From Orobanche coerulescens (taxonomy: Eukaryota > Streptophyta > Magnoliopsida > Lamiales > Orobanchaceae), in assembly GCA_033398695.1 (NCBI GenBank), contig CM065802.1, forward strand, positions 201,829,096 through 201,893,095: 64,000 bases of DNA. The letters are read 5' to 3'. Below are positions 1 through 10,930 of the stretch, piece by piece (positions within the stretch are counted from its first letter, which is position 1; each line of letters starts with the position of its first letter). The notes beneath the pieces were generated by a model. It made no database searches. It was not told the origin of the DNA and worked only from the letters and a program-made list of their open reading frames with translations. The translations under genes and the position numbers were made by a program.

Positions 1-1130
1 AAATCATATATATTATGATTTATCCCAATCCAAGCATATTATACATACCATCATCCAGAAAATTCATATTCATCATATCATTGCTATATGAATCATAAAT
101 GAAATTGAATCAAAACTATTTGTTAAACATTATGAACTGAGCAAGTATAACTTGCCTCGAAACCGCTATGACGAAGCCGTTACCAATCCCATCGTCTTCA
201 TCTACAAGTTGCTCAGCCCCGGTCAAGGCGATCCATGCATTCTCCAATCTCAGTCGCAGCACAACAGTTAATAATCATCGATCACTTATCGCAACCTAAT
301 GCAATAATCGATTCACAATACGTTCGATAACAACTAACAAAACAATCAAACACAACGGCTCAATGACATCTCGATCATATACTGAACCAAACCATTTCAA
401 CTCAACAATACGAATACAAGCCACAATTCGATAATCGATCAATTCTAACAAGTGTCTTAACATTCTCGATTCCGACTTCAATCTTAATTATGGATTAACA
501 AGGTTCATCCTTGTAAATTCATAGTTAAAACCAATTACCAATTATCATCATAATTATATCGTCAAACTCATAATCATATTCGTACTCCTATACAGATATC
601 ACACCAACAATCACATAACTTGGTTCTAGATATAAATATTCCATATTCATATCCAAGACACCAACACCTTACACGTGTTCCTCATATAATTAAGGAATTC
701 CTTAAAAACATGAATGAATCATATCCAATTAACATCACTTGTTCATAATCATCAAGATATCATATTTCAATGTGTTATATAACCTCTAATCTATCAAATT
801 CCCCTCATATTCCGATCAATACATACATATCATCATATCCTTCAACATACACTTCATATGTCATCAAGAATCACAACAATACTAGCATATTCAACGCCAT
901 ACGAAGCAAACAATGGTAACAACATCAAGAATCCGAAATAAGGTGTAGAGTTAATCAACATACCTCAAGAACACAATCAAACACCTCAAGAATCCGCAAT
1001 ATCTTCATATCTCAAGCTCCACATCCATGCCTTCAAGTCCTCATCCATTTGGAAGAGCCAAAATCGGCCTCGGAGGGTTGAAGGATGAAGAAACGACGTG
1101 AACATCTCTAAAAATGCCAAAGGGACGGGT

Positions 1131-1132
<2 letters not shown>

Positions 1133-1177
<45 letters not shown>
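1133..1177. repeat. (TA)n microsatellite
   Basis: Uninterrupted TA dinucleotide run of about 45 bp. On the minus strand it sits just downstream of the palindrome cluster at 1210-1583, where the related LTRs carry their TATA box, so it may be an expanded TATA region. Confidence 0.95.
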
Positions 1178-1209
1178 CCTCAACCATTATGTATGCTAAG
1201 TAATCAACC

Positions 1210-1583
1210 TAACGTACGTAACCTTCTTTACGTACGTTAACTGACCTTGCTAACTTCCGTAACAATATCTTATGGGCTACTGCCTCAATTCACATCATGT
1301 ATTACGTACGTAATGCTCATGCTTTAGCGTACGTAATATAGATGTTTGACTTGCTACAGTACCATACTCATTTACGTACGTAATGGGCTATCCCTAACGT
1401 ACGTAAAGCTCGATGTTGACTCACCTGTTAACATCCGTGCTGAAAGTTGCCGACATCGGGCCCACCCATCGATCACAGCTCGGACCTGTCTGATTCTATT
1501 CATAACGTACGTTATGTAATCTACCTAACGTACGCTAATCTAGCATCATTACGTACGTAAGCTCCTATGCTTAACGTACGTAA
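1210..1583. repeat. Cluster of about ten TTACGTACGTAA-type palindromes
   Basis: About ten interspersed copies of a 12-14 bp palindrome are visible, for example at 1210, 1228, 1301, 1322, 1371, 1502, 1526, 1549 and 1571. The commonest form is T(T/A)ACGTACGT(A/T)A, with variants such as TTAGCGTACGTAA that link it to the TTAGCGYRCGCTAA motif of the LTRs inside the array. Spacers are unrelated and irregular (about 7 to 110 bp), so this is not a simple tandem repeat. ACGT cores are typical bZIP contacts; any regulatory role is inferred. Confidence 0.85.
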
Positions 1584-1869
1584 TGGATTTTATACTTAGC
1601 CATTTTCAACTACTTCAGCCTGTCTTCTCAATATACCGAATACGTACATGCAACATACTGAATACATGTAACATTCTCATATGATACACCAAATACACGA
1701 TATCCTCAATGCAATTGTCAACCAAGTATGACAATTATCCCATCACAATTGTCTCTGTCCTTAAATTATATTATCCATACTGTAATATCCTGCAATGTGC
1801 AATATAACTCTGGTAAAACAATGCGAAAAATTTATACTGAAATTCCAGGATATTACAATAATTCTAAAA

Positions 1870-2080
1870 GAGGGTTCCTTCCCATGTGACATGGAATTCA
1901 TCTCACCAAGAAAATGTGTCCTCAAAGTGAGGAAGACAAAAGAGAGATGAGTAAGGTACCCTATGCCTCGGCAGTGGGTAGCCTCAGGTACGCTATGTTG
2001 TGTACGAGAGTGGACTTAGCCGACGCTGTAAGTGTGGTAAGTCATTTTCAAGCAAACTTGGGAAGGGAACACTGGACTGC
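1870..2080 (+). pseudogene. W reverse transcriptase C-terminal fragment
   Basis: From about 1914 the translation runs through KVPYASAVGSLRYAMLCTR and AVSVVSHFQANLGREHW, the segment of copia RT just before RNase H (usual form: PYASAVGSLMYAM, CTRPD, VVSR). There is no catalytic YVDD, because the fragment starts downstream of it. A frame break lies near 1900. The reading stops at 2080, where a solo LTR is inserted, and resumes at 3253 with the matching next residues. It cannot encode an active enzyme. Confidence 0.85.
2076..2080. repeat. Target-site duplication ACTGC, left copy
   Basis: ACTGC precedes the solo LTR that begins TGTTGTGAGG at 2081; an identical ACTGC follows at 3253-3257. This proves an integration event into W's coding region. 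Confidence 0.9.
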
Positions 2081-3252
2081 TGTTGTGAGGAAATCCCTCA
2101 TACTATGCCACAAGTGCACGGTGTCAACAAGTAATAAAGTGATAAGTAAGATATCGTTCCCTCGAGGACTGATTTCACTAAGTACCAAAATAAAGTCAAC
2201 TCGTAATTTTATTTGAAGAACAATTATCTGGAATTTATTTCTAAACTAATTGCAGAAAAATAAATAATAGTACTAATAATAATAATACTAATAAGGGCAT
2301 AGGATTATGATTTTCACCTCAAATAATCAGGAATGATTTTTATTCAATTCAATTCACTGTTATTCAATTGATTGTAAAGCAGGAATTCCTAAATTATTCT
2401 AAAGCCTTTCCCAAGGTCGATAGAAAATACTACGAATTATTAACTCGATATATCCCTATTCGAATTAGATAATTAATAGCTAAAACAGTTCAAGAATTCC
2501 CACAATAAACAGGCTTCACAATTCCCATGAGTATATCCCTGTCTCACGACAATTATGATTTTTCTCACAAGAACTATGCCTAAATTTCATCTCCCGAATC
2601 CATAAAGACATTCAAATCCATTCAATTATTGGCCAGACAATTGAAAGCATTGAAAACAGTAAGAAGAATCCAATTCAATAGAATAACGAATAGATTGAAA
2701 TAATAATAAATAAATCAAATCGTCATGTAATCGGCTACAATCATAATCCTACTCGAATAGATCTAAAAACTAAGATGCTGAAAAACTAAGAAAAATCGTA
2801 GGGGATCCGTGGTCTTGTCGTCACCCACAAATCTCCTCCTTATGTTCTTCGCCCTAGCTATCGATCCACCTCCCAGTTAATTTCCCTGTCTTCAGCCCTT
2901 AAACCCTTATTTATAACTGTTATCAGCCTCCAAAACGCGTCCGTGTGATTAGGTCGAAGCCTGGGCACCTGTTTTCCTTCATGGGACACGGCTCACTCTC
3001 CTTGTGCTGCGGCTCACGGTGCAGTCCACTCGGGGCTCGCTAGTTGTCTTCGTGTGTTACGGCTCACTTGGTTTGTGCCGCGGCCCATGACAAAAAATTG
3101 CTGTTTTCGCCCGTTTTTCATCGTTCGAGCTTCCGGACTCCAATTTCCTGCAAAACATATAAGAATAGTGCATTAAAAGCTCATTTATGCATTTTTAGGC
3201 TCAAAATGGATACAAACTAATGATAAATAAGCGCATAAAAATACACCTAACA
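2081..3252. mobile_element. Solo LTR (1,172 bp), unclassified family
   Basis: It begins TGTTG and ends TAACA, a TG...CA LTR with a short terminal inverted repeat, and is flanked by ACTGC on both sides. No gag-pol domain or second LTR is present, so it is a solo LTR from unequal recombination, or less likely a very short non-autonomous element. Its 5' part contains ATCGTTCCCTCGAGGACT, reminiscent of sequences near the ends of some eudicot gypsy and LARD-type LTRs, but I cannot assign a lineage. Orientation is not determined. Confidence 0.85.
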
Positions 3253-3816
3253 ACTGCCGTCAAGAACACTCTTAAGTACTTAAGAAGTACTAGAGATATG
3301 GTTCTTACTTACGGTGGTGGAGAACTAAAGGTGGTTGGATTCACCGATTCTGATTTTCAAGGAGACAAGGACGACTCTAAGTCGACATCTGGGTATCTGA
3401 TTACTCTTAATAGAGGAGCAGTATCTTGGAGAAGCTCCAAGCAAAGCACTACTGCAGATTCCACCTGCCAACCAGAGTACCAAGCTGCCTCAGAGGCTAG
3501 CAAGGAAGCATTTTGGATGCAGAAGTTTGTGCAAGAACTTCAAGTGGTGCCTAATGCGGAGCTGCCTATATCACTATTCTGTGATAATGATGGAGCTATC
3601 GCCCAATCCAAGGAGCTAAGGTCTCACCACAACACCAAGCATATATAGATAAAGTATCACATCGTTCCAGAGATGGTTGAAAAAGGATATGTTTCGTTGC
3701 AAAGAGTAGACACAGAATACAATGTCTCTGACCAGCTGACTAAGCCGTTATCTCAGGTTGTCTTGGAAAGACATCTAAAGAACATGGGTATTGGACACCA
3801 TGATGTGTGGCATTGA
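3253..3816 (+). pseudogene. W copia RNase H and C-terminal tail
   Basis: Translation resumes at the TSD (VKNTLKYLRSTRDMVLTYGGG) and covers copia RNase H: TDSDF with the first catalytic Asp, PEYQAAS in place of the usual TEAEYIA, and CDNDGAIAQ with a further catalytic Asp. TAG at about 3646-3648 interrupts the segment that normally reads TKHIxxKYH. The same frame continues through YHIVPEMVEKGYV and DQLTKPLSQ to the natural-looking end at 3816, just before the PPT. One nonsense codon and the upstream insertion make it a pseudogene. Confidence 0.88.
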
Positions 3817-3820
3817 GTGC

Positions 3821-3831
3821 AAGTGGGAGAT
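3821..3831 (+). other. Polypurine tract of W
   Basis: AAGTGGGAGAT directly precedes the LTR start TGTTAGG at 3832. It is the plus-strand primer site used in reverse transcription, and its spelling matches the Angela/BARE PPT. Confidence 0.85.
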
Positions 3832-4812
3832 TGTTAGGAATATGCCCTCAAATGCCACGCAGGGGATGAGAGAGAAGGGGCATTGCACTTGTAATTATGG
3901 AATAATTAATAAAAGGCAATATGATTCATTCATTATTTATTGTATTTCAAATGCATTCTTTATTTGGTAAACATAAATATAAACTCCATGTAAATAAGAG
4001 CGAACATTCCACTCTCGTTATAGGATAAGAGAAAATGCACTGGAAGTGTTTAAAGCTTATTTACGTAAACCGTTCGCAAGTCAATAAATTTAATTTGGCA
4101 CTAAGTTTTGATTAAGACTTGTATAACTGATGCTAGGACATGTGCATGTCTTGATAGCATAGTTATAAGTATATTGGTGGGACCAGTGTACTCGAACACG
4201 ACTCATACTTGATTCAGTCACACGGTATTCACTCTTGGAGAGTCGATGACAAATTGAAAGGTTGTGATAGTATATGTGGACCTTTGACTTGAGGGTTCAG
4301 TAAGAGATGTAACTGTGTCAGTTAGTTTGTCATTAGAGTAGTTAGATCCATTTGCTTAATCTCTGGGTCAACCTCGAAGTGCGGACTACACGGGCAGGTA
4401 GCAGTCTTAACAGTACGCCAAGAAAGGATTCTATCTCCTGTTAGAGAGCAGGCGGATGTCCTATATGGTTAATGGCAAATAAAATCATAAGTATTTGGCT
4501 AAAGCATTCTGATCTAGTCGTATTGGATACATTAGTAATCAGTCGGTCTTGATTTGCATTAACACATGTATAGTGTTTAGTCAACAGTAGGGTTTGAATT
4601 TACTACGACCCGAAGACTTGACCGGGACATCTGATGAAGGGTCTATATGTATATGGTATTCACGAAATAATGGTTGTGGAATGATCCCTTCATTCGTTCT
4701 CAGTCGGGGTTTACAGTACGGCCCGCTAGGCTGGCCAAGTGCTGCCCGCAATCATGGGTTCCTCCCAATGCCGGATGAGACGAATCTATAGAGTCGTGCA
4801 TCAGGATCATTG
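3832..4812 (+). mobile_element. W 3' LTR, truncated
   Basis: The LTR opens TGTTAGGAATATGCCC next to the PPT and runs 981 bp before being cut by element Z at 4813. Its last 200 bp align, as reverse complement, with about 5820-6000 of Z's LTR (shared blocks such as TGGTATTCACGAAA and GGTTCCTCCCA), so W and Z are related families. By comparison with Z's 2.0-kb LTR roughly half is lost. Small reading frames here, for example 4594-4791, are not genes. Confidence 0.85.
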
Positions 4813-6824
4813 TGTTGGGATTCGGTGCCTAAAACTAAGGCCCAGTGGAAGCGGTAAAACGAAAATTAATTCGATCTGAATCCTACGGGGATCGATCGAG
4901 CTAGTATATACGAATATAATACGAAACGCAAGATGATATGAAAAACATACCCTTGCAGTTCGTTGATTAAATGGTGTCCTTCTCTTGAGTTATTCCCCTA
5001 GCTTTAGTTGATTTCCCTACGATCCAATCCGCTCCAAGCTCTTAGATGATCCAACGCCGAAAATACCGTGTCTCTACTTGCCACGCGCTGGAGAAACGAA
5101 CGAAACGAAGATCATCCGATTAACCTCTAAGGTTATGGCTAGAATCAAGTGATGGAAGCTTTCTATGTGATTATTATACTCTAATTGTATAACTCACAAA
5201 CTCTAAATCAAACTCTTGATCTTCTCCAAGAACAATCAAGAACAAGTGAAAAAGATGAAGACTTTTAAGAAAATGTTATTCTCTTCTCTCTCTCTCTCAC
5301 AAACCGTATGAAAACAATGGGATGTGAGAATGATGGAAGTCTTTACTTCTTATTCTATTTATTTTTGTCACAAAACAAAAAACACCAACTCATCTCACAT
5401 GAGAGGTCTTCCCCACAAGTCATTGTCATTCATTTAAAATGGAAACAAAAGACAAGAGGAATGTTGGTGGAAATGGGGGAGGGGCATCATGAAGAAATCG
5501 GACGAGTTCGGTTTGTTCCGGATTCCCGTGAGTCCAAACAGATAAACTCTAATTCCGTTCCGATGTATTTATATCAATTAATTAATCCAATTAATTAATC
5601 ATATCAAATACATAATAATATAATTAATTTCTCCAAGAAATAATTATATTCATGAATTAAATCAATCACCCAGTAATTTATTTAATTCATTAGGCCGTAA
5701 ATCAATGAATCCAATAAATCGATTTAGACATCCAATGTCCCAAATTAGACATCCAATGTCCCAAATTAGATATCCAATATCTAATATTCATAATGAGAGA
5801 ATAAGCTCGATTCATTCTGTCGTCAATCCTATTGCATGACTCGGTAGGTCCGTCTCAGTCAGTAATGGGAGGAACCAAAGAGTAGTAGCACCACCTAGCC
5901 CACCTGGCGGCCTACACTATACCCCAACCGAGAATGAATGATTGGGATCATTCAGGAACCATTCTTTCGTGAATACCAGTATACGTATAAACCCTTCTTT
6001 TAAATATCCCGATCAAATTATAGGGTCATGGTCAGTCAAACCCTATCTGTACTTGACGCTATGCATGAGTTAATGCAAATCGAGATCATCGAGCTCTCGT
6101 GTATCCAATACAACTAGCTCCAATACTTTAGCTAAAGACTTATGATATCATCTGCCAATAACCGCATAGAACATATAACCGGTTTACTAACAGGAGAAAA
6201 AATTCTATCTTGGTATTCAGTAGGACCTGATACTTGCCCGTCAAGACGCACGTCGAGGTTGACCCTCGCCTTCTGGTTTACAGGGTTGAACTACTCTAAT
6301 GAAAATATGGACGTCACAAGCACATCCCTACTAAATCCTCAAGTCGAAGGTTCACGAATACCTATCACAACCTTTCGATTCCGTCATTGACTGTCCTGGA
6401 TTGAAATGCGTGTGGCGAATCGAGGGTGAGTCAGTTCGAGTATACTAATCCAATTAGCATACTTATAGCGTGTGCTCCTGCTAACCACTAGTGTTCGACA
6501 GGCACTCTCCATGTCAAAGAACACGTCATACAAGTCTTCACATAAACTTAACGCCCAGTCAAGTTTCATCGACTTGCGAACGATTAAGTATTTGAGCTAT
6601 AAACCTTCCCAATGATGATCCCCTTATCCAGTAAGGAGTGGAATGTTTTGCTCTCAAATACACGGACTAGTTTTCATATATATATATTTACGAGTCAGGA
6701 ACGCCAGTAACTACCAGTAAATAAAAAAACATCCATTTGCCTTATGATAATTAATTACATAATAACAAGTACGATACCTTCACTCAACATCCTATGAATG
6801 GCATTCAAAGGCATACACCAAACA
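4813..6824 (-). mobile_element. Z 3' LTR (2,012 bp)
   Basis: The plus-strand boundaries are TGTTGGGATTC at 4813 and CACCAAACA at 6824, next to a reversed PPT (ATCTCCCACTTGC). It matches the three solo LTRs at 20186, 40469 and 60680 along its whole length, which fixes both ends. Conserved short reading frames such as 6142-6390 recur in every copy simply because the LTRs are homologous; none has a recognisable domain. Confidence 0.88.
5725..5787. repeat. Three 21-bp tandem units, each a 5-bp stem hairpin
   Basis: Two exact 21-mers (TAGACATCCAATGTCCCAAAT at 5725 and 5746 are each one unit) are followed by a degenerate third at 5767. Each holds an inverted repeat around CCA: GACAT-CCA-ATGTC twice, then GATAT-CCA-ATATC, where both arms changed together. 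The solo Z LTRs carry one unit of each type. Confidence 0.85.
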
Positions 6825-6837
6825 ATCTCCCACTTGC
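6825..6837 (-). other. Polypurine tract of Z
   Basis: The plus strand reads ATCTCCCACTTGC, which on the minus strand is GCAAGTGGGAGAT, immediately before the LTR start. It is the same PPT as in W. Confidence 0.85.
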
Positions 6838-7149
6838 ACTCAATGCCACACACTATGGTATCTAATACCCATGTTCTCCAGATGACGCTACAAGCTAATC
6901 TGAGGAAGTGGCTTGGTCAGTGGATCAGCGACGTTGTCGGCTAAGTCTACTCTATGCAGCTCAATGTATCATTTAGCGAACAAATTCTCTCACGATATGA
7001 TACTTTCTCTCAATATGTTTTGTACCATTATGAAACCTTGGCTCCTAGGCTTGTGCTACCGCTCTATTGTTATCATATAAAAACGAAAATAGGTAGCAAA
7101 GCATAAGGTGTCACGTGAAGTTTACCCAGTAACTTCTTAACCCTTCATT

Positions 7150-7930
7150 TGGAGGCCTCCGAGACCGCTTTATACTCAGCCTAATAGGTGGAATCAGCAG
7201 TCGCACTATTACTTGGCACTATTCCATGATACTGCTTCTCCATTAAGAGTAAAATGTAGCCAGAGGTAGACATAGAGTCTTCTTTCTGTCCTTGGAAGTA
7301 TGAATCAGTGAATCCCACCACATTCAGTTCTCCACTGGCATACATCAGAACCATATCTCTAGTCCTTCTTAAGTACTTGAGAACATTCTTTATGGCAATC
7401 CAATGTTCCCTACCTGGGTTTGCCTGAAACCTACTTACCACGCTCACAGCATGCGCAATGTCAGGTCTCGTACACTACATAGCATACATAAGGCTACCCA
7501 CGGCCGAAGTATATGGTATATTACTCATTTTCTTTCATTGTTCCTCACTATGAGGACACATCTTCAAGGTGAGTTTTATTCCATGTCGCATCGATAGGAA
7601 CCCTCTTTTAGAATCATCCATCTTAAATCACTTTAAGATTTTATCTATATAGAGGGCTTGGGAAAGACCTATTGTTCTCTTCGCTCTATCCCGGTAGATC
7701 TGAATACCTAGAATATAGGTTTCTAATCCCAAGTCTTTCATGGAGAAATTACGCGAAAGCCAAGCTTTCACAGAACTGGGCATTCCCACATCATTTCCTA
7801 TTAGTAGAATGTCATCTACAAATAGTACTAATAATGTGATCTTGCTCCCACTAACCCTCTTGTATACACAAGGTTCCTCTTTATTTTGCACGAAGTCAAA
7901 CTCTTCGACTGCCTCATCTAAACGAAGGTC
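7150..7930 (-). pseudogene. Z reverse transcriptase and RNase H remnant
   Basis: Minus-strand pieces show copia RT from about 7891 down: EEPCVYKRVSG, then LLVLFVDDILLIGND with the FVDD catalytic motif, then FSMKDLGLETYILGIQI. A second piece near 7447-7181 has AVSVVSRFQANPGREHW-type wording into RNase H (VGFTDSYFQG, where the usual second Asp of TDSDF is Tyr). Several frame breaks and stops lie between and after them, and the RNase H C-terminus is eroded. The RT finger region is absent through the internal deletion. Confidence 0.85.
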
Positions 7931-7934
7931 CCAA

Positions 7935-8691
7935 TTACATGAAGACTGCTACAGTCCATTTCATGGAGTCTACATCCACCATTGCTAGGTCATTTGGTCG
8001 TGGGTCGGTCTCTAAACTATTACCTGGAACCTCTTGGAGACCTAGTTCCTCCAAGTGCATAAAACTATACCTCTTAGGTAATTGAGACTGGGCGGTCACT
8101 AGTTTGTTCATTAGCCCAGCTAAGTTGCACGCAATCTCATTGCAGTTGAAATTCATAACAAACTGTGAGAAGGATTCAGGGAGAGACTGTAGGATAAGGT
8201 CGGTCTGAAGAGAAGCATCCATTTTAAAATCAAGAGCCTCCAATCTCTCGATCATAGATATAATTTTGAGGACGTGGTCCCCAACCTTCTCACCTTCCTT
8301 CATCCTTTGACCGAACAGTTGCTTGGATATCTCATAACTAGCAGTTCGACTGTGCTCACCATAAAGCTCGGTTAAGTGAGATAGAATCTGCCTAGCAGAA
8401 GTCATTTTCTCATGAGCTCTCTGAAAGATCATTAGACATAGAAGCCATCATGTAAGCACGGACTTTTACGTCATCCTTAACGCACTTTTTGTTGTTTTCA
8501 ATCTCTTCCTGATTAGCTCTTGTTCGCACTGGAGGCGCCGAAATGTCCGTCACCAAGACGTATCCCAGTACCTCAGTACTGAGAACTATCATCAGATTGC
8601 GGAGCCAATCCACAAAGTTAGGTCCGAGCAAGGTGTTCTTTTCGAGTAGAATTGCGAGTGGGTATATTGTCATATTGAGAGTTGCCTGCAA
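7935..8691 (-). pseudogene. Z copia gag (UBN2-type) remnant
   Basis: It begins at ATG 8691 (MQATLNMTIYPLA; NFVDWLRNLMIVL is typical of Angela/BARE gag N-termini) and continues, after a frame break near 8410-8432, through HEKMTSARQILSHLTELYG, MKEGEKVGDHVLKIISMIERL and SLPESFSQFVMNFN. These match the copia gag-polypeptide (UBN2) family. No zinc knuckle is present: gag is cut near 7940 and joins RT sequence directly. The product would have been the capsid protein. Confidence 0.85.
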
Positions 8692-9001
8692 TAAGTACGA
8701 CAGATTAATTAGTGACTCGTTTAATTATGATATGAGTATAACATTAAGGTCTTTTCTATTCTTGTTACCCAGCTCCCACTATTTTTATCGGAATCACACA
8801 CTCCCATGTGAAATTCGGAAGTATCGTCACTCTACTTCATAGTGGTGATCGAGTTCTTTCTAAATCTTAATAGAGGGCAACCAAACAGGTTTCTAGTCTA
8901 TTAATTTTCATAAAGTGGTGTCTAACACCAACCCATCTAATGGATGATCCGATCTTCTTTTTCCTCTTATTCACTCTCCTCAACCTATACGATTTCTATG
9001 G
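8692..9001 (-). other. Z 5' leader-like region, no gene
   Basis: About 310 bp lies upstream of the Z gag start on the minus strand. I see no primer-binding site (TGGTATCAGAGC type) and no LTR terminus before the array starts at 9002, so the leader is truncated or too diverged to read. Confidence 0.5.
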
Positions 9002-9905
9002 TTCGTGAACAAGTTAAGTTTATACCATCGACGCAAATCAGTTTCACAATTGAATCTTATCCGGCAACCTATCAAGTTTCTAGGAATAAAATTTGCTCCA
9101 ACCGAAGGCATCCAATGCCCTCCCGGTAATTTATCCATCCTCCCCGAACGACTACCCTGATAACTCGGAAGCATAGCACATCCGGTTTGGACTTCAATTT
9201 TCCGAAAGCTCGATGGAGCGAAGGAAATCCTTGAAACCTTTTAAACTTAATAATTTTTCGTGGGAAAATTTTCGCGATTAATTTACACTTTGCACATTAA
9301 TTCATTTAAGCGTGTTTGGGCAATCATACCATATGAATAAATATTCACAACCTAGTTGCTACCAACATGTGGTTCATGGACCGTTTCCTAAAATTAAAAA
9401 CTCCGTAATCTAATTATAAGTCTTCAGTCTTGAATCTTCGTCTTCTCGAATGGATCTTCCTCCGATCTTCGTCATTCCATATAAATTTTATATTGAAAAA
9501 TTTCATCGTAGATATAAATATTTCTAGTAAAATAATTTGGCTAAAAACGGTTTTACAACCCAATCGAATAAAACCGAACGATTCAAAACTAAGTCCATGA
9601 ACTACATCCCCATTCAAAAGTATTCATACAATAAACACTAATTAAGCAGTTATGTAGAGATACATTGATCCAACCAATATATAAACAATAAATAGAATTG
9701 ATCCAATCAATTCACATAATTGTAATATGAAAGCGTTCAAAGTAATTCTATTAATCACAAGTATTCCAGTGAATCAATCTTCCCTTATAAAATGAAATAC
9801 CATATATCATTTTAATCATATTAAATCTAATTTAAAATGCGGGAAATCAATTTTCAGGAATACATGAAGAGAACGAGCCCGAAACAGGTCTGAAAGGGGC
9901 TGGAC
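9002..9905. other. Unit A, 904 bp AT-rich spacer, nothing recognised
   Basis: I find no domain, LTR terminus, RNA gene or microsatellite here. It is the first part of the repeated unit and abuts the terminal TGTAACACC of the chromovirus LTR at 9906. It may be a continuation of the sequence left of 9001 that was caught up in the duplication. Confidence 0.6.
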
Positions 9906-10223
9906 TGTAACACCCTCAATCCGCTCAGGGATATTACACGTCGTAGAACCTTTCCTCAAGGATCTACCAGGCTGGTAACAACATCGAACATCTCAACAAT
10001 GCCTTTAAGGCTAAAGTGACTCAGTAGGCCGATTTGGTCTTTCAATAAATACATGCAACTCAATCTCAATACATGCCCATGCAGGGGTCGAATACAACAT
10101 ACTCCCGTACAATGGGGAAAGAAATCTGCAATGAGAAAATAAAGTACAACCGAACCAATACAACAATGTACGGTCCTTATGTGATTAGTATCGATCATCT
10201 TTCATCATCCTTCATGCCGAACT

Positions 10224-10796
10224 GTGCCATGCTCCCAAAATCTTAATGCAATAGACATCCACCCCGATTATTCGGGGTTAGTAAATTCCACTATTTTGCT
10301 AGTGCAAGTACAAAGTGCAAAATACGAGTCATACAATTCAAGTTCCAAGAATAATAATAACCAGAATTCTCAAAGATTCAAACATGACAAAAGTACTTCC
10401 CGAGGCAAGACTTTGAGTAAAACTTTCCAAATTCGAAAGATCACAAATCATGAGAATAATTTGCAAAACGGTTTAAAATGCCCTCGGTTTAAAACTTTCC
10501 AAATTCAAAAGATCACGTCATCTCACGGTTGGATCAATCACTTGTTGTCTCCTGACCACATGATCGCAAGCCATGTGTCACCGTAGGTATCCTTAGGCTC
10601 TCACGGTTAGATCAATCACTTGTTGCATCCTGACCACATGATCACAAGCCATATGTCACCATAGACCCCGCCCATATCCACACAATATTCACACACATAA
10701 CAGAGTATGCCAAGGATATCCAAACAATTCACCCAAAGGCAACAAACACATAGCACAACACAATCATCGAGTCACAACGCATCGAAATGGGATAAT
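10224..10796. other. Unit A, LTR 3' part left of Y, with a direct repeat
   Basis: This non-coding LTR stretch contains two copies of a segment beginning CTCACGGTT(A/G)GATCAATCACTTG, near 10517 and 10599. Each is followed by a CCTGACCACATGATC(A/G)CAAGCC block, an internal tandem duplication of about 80 bp. Short open frames here have no domain. Confidence 0.6.
10792..10796. repeat. Y target-site duplication ATAAT, left (unit A)
   Basis: ATAAT precedes TGTTGGAATATT at 10797 and an identical ATAAT follows the other LTR end at 15156-15160. Confidence 0.95.
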
Positions 10797-10930
10797 TGTT
10801 GGAATATTTATTCCACACATTATTTAATTTGTGTTTTGATGATTAAAGTTGCTAAACAACAAAACAACATCGAGGCGAAGCAAAACGACGAAGCAGATGA
10901 AGTCGCAAAACGCTGAGCAAAATGCATCTC

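Larger units (their letters stand above)
1..1857 (-). mobile_element. Degenerate Ty3/gypsy-type LTR, minus strand (open at window edge)
   Basis: The stretch has no credible coding region. On the plus strand it ends in GGATATTACA, so on the minus strand it begins TGTAATATCC, the same terminus as the better-preserved chromovirus LTR at 9906-16720. Both have the same layout read on the minus strand: a cluster of near-palindromes, then a TATA-like segment, then a long downstream part. I infer a minus-strand gypsy LTR with U3 at high coordinates; its 3' end lies outside the window. The internal region that should follow at 1858 is absent, and copia sequence follows instead. The family assignment rests on terminus and layout, not on a domain. 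Confidence 0.5.
1858..4812 (+). mobile_element. Element W: 3' part of an Angela/BARE-like Ty1/copia retrotransposon
   Basis: This holds the RT tail, RNase H, PPT and 3' LTR of a copia element. The RT/RNase H wording (KVPYASAVGSL, TDSDFQGDKDD, CDNDGAIAQ), the PPT AAGTGGGAGAT and an LTR starting TGTTAGGAATATGCCCT are characteristic of the Angela/BARE group. The 5' portion (5' LTR, gag, protease, integrase, most of RT) is missing, cut at 1857/1858 by the gypsy LTR. The coding part is interrupted by a solo LTR at 2081-3252. The 3' LTR stops at 4812 where element Z begins. Confidence 0.85.
4813..9001 (-). mobile_element. Element Z: Angela-like copia element on the minus strand, internally deleted
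   Basis: On the minus strand the order from high to low coordinate is leader, gag, RT piece, RNase H, PPT and 3' LTR. Protease, integrase and the first half of RT are missing: gag joins RT near 7935. The 5' LTR is not seen; the element stops at 9001 where the tandem array starts. The LTR (2,012 bp) opens TGTTTGGTGTATGCCTTT on the minus strand and closes CCCAACA. The same LTR family occurs as a solo LTR inside every array unit. Confidence 0.85.

Noticed and set aside
6142..6390. A conserved small ORF recurring at 21524 and in similar LTR positions
   Set aside because: The recurrence reflects LTR homology. The frame is broken in other copies and the peptide has no domain.
9956..10586. Possible small genes in the left part of the chromovirus LTR
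   Set aside because: Frames change between units after single-base differences, and composition is not coding-like.
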